Positions 61,703 to 64,000 of a DNA stretch of 64,000 bases are shown in pieces. Position 1 is the stretch's first letter. Each line of letters starts with the position of its first letter. The translations under genes and the position numbers were made by a program. The notes beneath the pieces are model-generated. The model was not told the DNA's origin. It saw only the letters and a list, made by a program, of their open reading frames with translations, and searched no databases. Source of the stretch: Myxococcus xanthus (GTDB taxonomy: Bacteria > Myxococcota > Myxococcia > Myxococcales > Myxococcaceae); assembly GCF_006402735.1 (NCBI RefSeq), contig NZ_CP017174.1:747001-811000 (forward strand), given 5' to 3'.

Positions 61703-63115
61703 TCATGGAGACGAGGAGGGCAGGGCCGGGCGGATGTCCGTGTTCGCCCGCGCATGCAGGGGCATGAAGAGCGCGCGGGCGCCGTCCGCGAGCACTGGCA
61801 GGGCCACCGAAGGCTGGAGGACGGCGCCCAGCCCCGCCTGGAGATGCAAGAGGCGGTTGAACTGCCGGTGCACGGCGGCGTCCCGGGAGCTGCGCTCCAT
61901 CATCCGCCGGATGTACCAGTGCAGCACCCCCACGCCGGGCTTCCGCTGGCCGACGGCCTGCGGGTACTGCAGGTCGATGTTCGTGCCCATGAACCAGGGC
62001 AGGCGGATGGTGTCGGACAGGCGCTTGCGGAAGCGCTGGGCGAGTCCGTCGAGCGTCGTGGGGGAGCGCCTGGCCTGCTCTTCGATGCAGGCGTGGAGCA
62101 GCGCCGCGCCCTGGGCCGCCACCGACATGCCCTGGCCGAAGACGGGGTTGAAGGCACACACGGCGTCACCGACGATGACCCAGTTCTCCGGGAAGCGCGC
62201 GAGGCGTTCATAGTGCCGCCAGCGGCTCTCCTTCACCTTGTGCAGGGTGAGCGGTCCCAACGGCCGGGCCTCCCGCATGCAGGCGTACAGGTCCGGCTGG
62301 GGCAGGGAGCGGGCGAACGCGAGGAAGCCTTCGTCGTCCGTGGGCGCGTGCTCACCGAAGTACCCATTGAGCGTGACAATCCAGCGGCCCTGCTCCACGC
62401 GGGAGATGAAGCCAGCGCGCCAGTTCACCGGCGGACACGGGTACTGCATGAGCACCTTCCAGTCCTCCTGGAGGTGCGCGGGAGGTTCGTAGAGGCGGGT
62501 GGTGTACGCGAGATCCACCCGCACCTGTTCCTCCTCGGGGCGTGCATGGCCCAGGGCCTCCAACCACTGGGGCGCACGCGAGCCCCGGCCCGTGGCATCC
62601 ACCACCAGCGCGGCCTCCAGCGGCTCCTCCACGCCGTCCTTCTTCAATCGCACGCCGGTGACGCGCTGGTGGGAGGCGTCCGTGCGCAGCCCTTCGACCG
62701 AGACGCCGCCGTGAAACTCGACGTTGGGCAGCGCCAGCACCCGGCGCAGCACGTGCCATTCCAGGAAGGGACGCGTACACACCAGCAGGGGAAGTCCCTG
62801 GGGGACGCGCGACTTCCAGACGCCGAAGTGGTGCCACGCGACGTCCCGGCTCGAATCGATGAGCGCGGCCCCCTGGGCCTGGAGGTCCTGGAGGAGGCCG
62901 GGGAAGAAGCGTTCCAGGATGCGGTGACCCGCGTCCAGCATCACGTGGACGTGCGTGCCCTGGGGAACACCTTTGCGCGCCGCGTGCGTGCCGGGGAGCG
63001 GGTCCCGCTCCAGGATGATGACTTTCTCGAAGTGGTCCGCGAGCGCGCGGGCGCTCAGCAGCCCCGCCATGCTGCCGCCCATGACCACGGCACGTCCAAA
63101 GCGATGTCCAGGCAT
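61703..63115 (-). CDS. FAD-dependent monooxygenase/oxidoreductase
   Basis: 470 residues. N-terminal FAD-binding motif VVMGGSMAGLLSARAL, the substrate-side DATGRGSR, and the C-terminal GDAVCAFNPVFGQGMSVAAQ that binds FAD pyrophosphate. This layout is typical of class A flavoprotein hydroxylases and halogenases-like enzymes. ATG 63115 is used; a GTG at 63121 is possible. The substrate is unknown. Confidence 0.88.
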   Translation of the reverse strand: MPGHRFGRAVVMGGSMAGLLSARALADHFEKVIILERDPLPGTHAARKGVPQGTHVHVMLDAGHRILERFFPGLLQDLQAQGAALIDSSRDVAWHHFGVWKSRVPQGLPLLVCTRPFLEWHVLRRVLALPNVEFHGGVSVEGLRTDASHQRVTGVRLKKDGVEEPLEAALVVDATGRGSRAPQWLEALGHARPEEEQVRVDLAYTTRLYEPPAHLQEDWKVLMQYPCPPVNWRAGFISRVEQGRWIVTLNGYFGEHAPTDDEGFLAFARSLPQPDLYACMREARPLGPLTLHKVKESRWRHYERLARFPENWVIVGDAVCAFNPVFGQGMSVAAQGAALLHACIEEQARRSPTTLDGLAQRFRKRLSDTIRLPWFMGTNIDLQYPQAVGQRKPGVGVLHWYIRRMMERSSRDAAVHRQFNRLLHLQAGLGAVLQPSVALPVLADGARALFMPLHARANTDIRPALPSSSP

Positions 63116-63274
63116 GTCCACGTTTCAGGTCCCCTGCGTTCCATCCGACGTGCCCGCTTCGGGAGAAGGCAAGGCCATCTCCCGAAACCAGTCGCCGTCA
63201 GTGGGGACATTTCATGGCGTGGGTCTGACGTGTGCCGTTGGAATGCGCACGCGCTGCCCAGGCTGGACGCCTGC

Positions 63275-63598
63275 TCAAAGCAGTTCGCAGTCGGGGATGC
63301 AGTGACGCACGTTGATGAGCGTGCGCGTGCTCGCCATGCTGGACTGACACGCCGCGTACTGGGTCGCGGGCTGGCCGTTCTGACGCGTGTTTCCGCACTT
63401 CGCCGTACAGGCCTGCACGTTCTCGAACCAGTAGATGAGGTCTCCATTGGGGCAGTGAGGCGGGTGGCCCAGTCCCTGCTCGATGCTGATGGGGGCCTCA
63501 CCCTCGGGGACGTCCATGTCGGCCTCTCCGCCACCGCAGGCGATGAGCGACAGGGAGAGACACGCGGTCAGCGAGGCGATGAGACGGGAGGCATTCAT
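63275..63598 (-). CDS. Small Cys-containing lipoprotein
   Basis: 107 residues. GGAAGGAG lies seven bases before ATG 63598. Lipobox LIACGGG. The mature domain has five further cysteines, in the order C, CTAKC, C and CIPDC, suggesting disulfides. No domain is recognised. It resembles the many small secreted lipoproteins of myxobacteria. Confidence 0.75.
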   Translation of the reverse strand: MNASRLIASLTACLSLSLIACGGGEADMDVPEGEAPISIEQGLGHPPHCPNGDLIYWFENVQACTAKCGNTRQNGQPATQYAACQSSMASTRTLINVRHCIPDCELL

Positions 63599-63812
63599 GG
63601 CTCGGCTCCTTCCAGGAGTGGAATCCAGAGATGATGCACCATCCCCGGCTTTCACTGAAAGCACGTGCCGAGTGCTGCCGCGGAGGACAACCGCACCAGC
63701 ACTTTTCGTCGGGAGCACAGATGCCGCGGCCCGGTCCGCCGCAGCCGCGGTCGCATTGGAAGTCGAAGGAGGCTCCCAACCGCAGGCGATTCATCGCAAA
63801 AGAAGAGTGACA

Positions 63813-64000
63813 ATGGAGCCTGTTTCACTGCGCACCGCGTTCTGTGGCCTTTCTCTCATCGCGGCTCCCGCTGCCTTTGCCTGGGGGAGCACGCATTCCA
63901 TTCCGCTGTTCGAGTCGCAGATGGCCGCGGGATTACGAACGCGGGAGATGGCGCGCTACTACGTCACCACGTGGGTGGACCCCTATGGCCGCGCGCGCCC
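63813..64000 (+). CDS. Secreted protein, N-terminal fragment (3' partial)
   Basis: From ATG 63813 the frame runs to the window edge. A Sec signal peptide (LSLIAAPAAFAW) precedes a mature start WGSTHSIPLFESQMAAGLRT, then ARYYVTTWVDPYGRAR. The protein is exported but too short here to classify. It is divergent from the preceding lipoprotein gene. Confidence 0.6.
   Translation, partial: MEPVSLRTAFCGLSLIAAPAAFAWGSTHSIPLFESQMAAGLRTREMARYYVTTWVDPYGRAR

Noticed and set aside
63498..63794. A Cys-rich minus-strand frame overlapping the lipoprotein upstream region
   Set aside because: It runs in a different frame through the ribosome-binding site and start of a well-supported lipoprotein gene, and it has no ribosome-binding site of its own.
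1..64000. tRNA, rRNA, CRISPR or insertion-sequence features
   Set aside because: I looked for direct-repeat arrays, transposase motifs and cloverleaf-like sequences and saw none I could support by eye.

Overview
The window is a high-GC (roughly 68-70 percent by eye), gene-dense chromosomal segment from a myxobacterium, most likely Myxococcus xanthus or a close relative. Three things point there. A pomY-pomZ-pomX cluster opens the window. A cittilin-type RiPP locus (27-residue precursor ending in YIYY, P450, methyltransferase) sits near its end. Many lipoproteins and orphan families typical of Myxococcales lie between them. I see no rRNA, tRNA, CRISPR array, phage or insertion sequence. No gene-free stretch exceeds 300 bases except 52863-53565, which holds two gene remnants.

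Layout. 1-4450: PomY (5' partial), PomZ and PomX, the mid-cell positioning system for FtsZ. 4461-8403 (minus): a CHASE2 adenylyl cyclase, an SH3-like protein and an M48 lipoprotein protease, apparently one operon. 8673-12064: two ferritin-like proteins, a DUF924 protein, TspO and a 55-residue orphan. 12219-18553: a PAS histidine kinase, an M1 aminopeptidase fused to HEAT repeats, a J-domain protein and an EEP-family hydrolase. 18764-22287: a lipoprotein, the overlapping DUF3037/HipA-like pair and a subtilase with an unusual N-terminal P-domain. 22395-23305: ohrR-ohr peroxide defence with a recognisable operator. 23505-33510: lipoproteins, a DUF4139 protein, an amidohydrolase, a rhomboid protease, RNase Z and a DUF2293 protein. 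33591-38560: a TetR-MFP-RND efflux operon. 38583-46427: mostly small conserved proteins, a cold-shock protein with its terminator, two SRPBCC proteins, an aldo/keto reductase and a metzincin lipoprotein. 46583-51008: an ABC ATPase and a giant permease-M1 peptidase fusion. 51246-52862: a DGPF protein and ECF42-type sigma factor. 52975-53544: the scar of a deletion that fused the remains of a divergent SDR and LysR pair. 53566-55291: a GST and divergent LysR regulator.

55319-57453 (minus) encodes the cittilin pathway: precursor citA (only 84 bp), P450 citB and methyltransferase citC. Upstream of it on the same strand is a four-gene siderophore uptake operon (57600-61274) with a near-perfect Fur-box palindrome in front. 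The window ends with a 60-residue orphan, an FAD monooxygenase, a Cys-containing lipoprotein and the start of a secreted protein cut by the window edge.

The cittilin RiPP cluster is the most distinctive system here. It matches a pathway already described from M. xanthus, but its precursor gene is so short that routine gene calling would miss it. Less-explained items are the permease-peptidase fusion, the two-gene ferritin-like locus, the DUF3037/HipA pair, the P-domain subtilase without a signal peptide, and several inverted repeats that look like operators.
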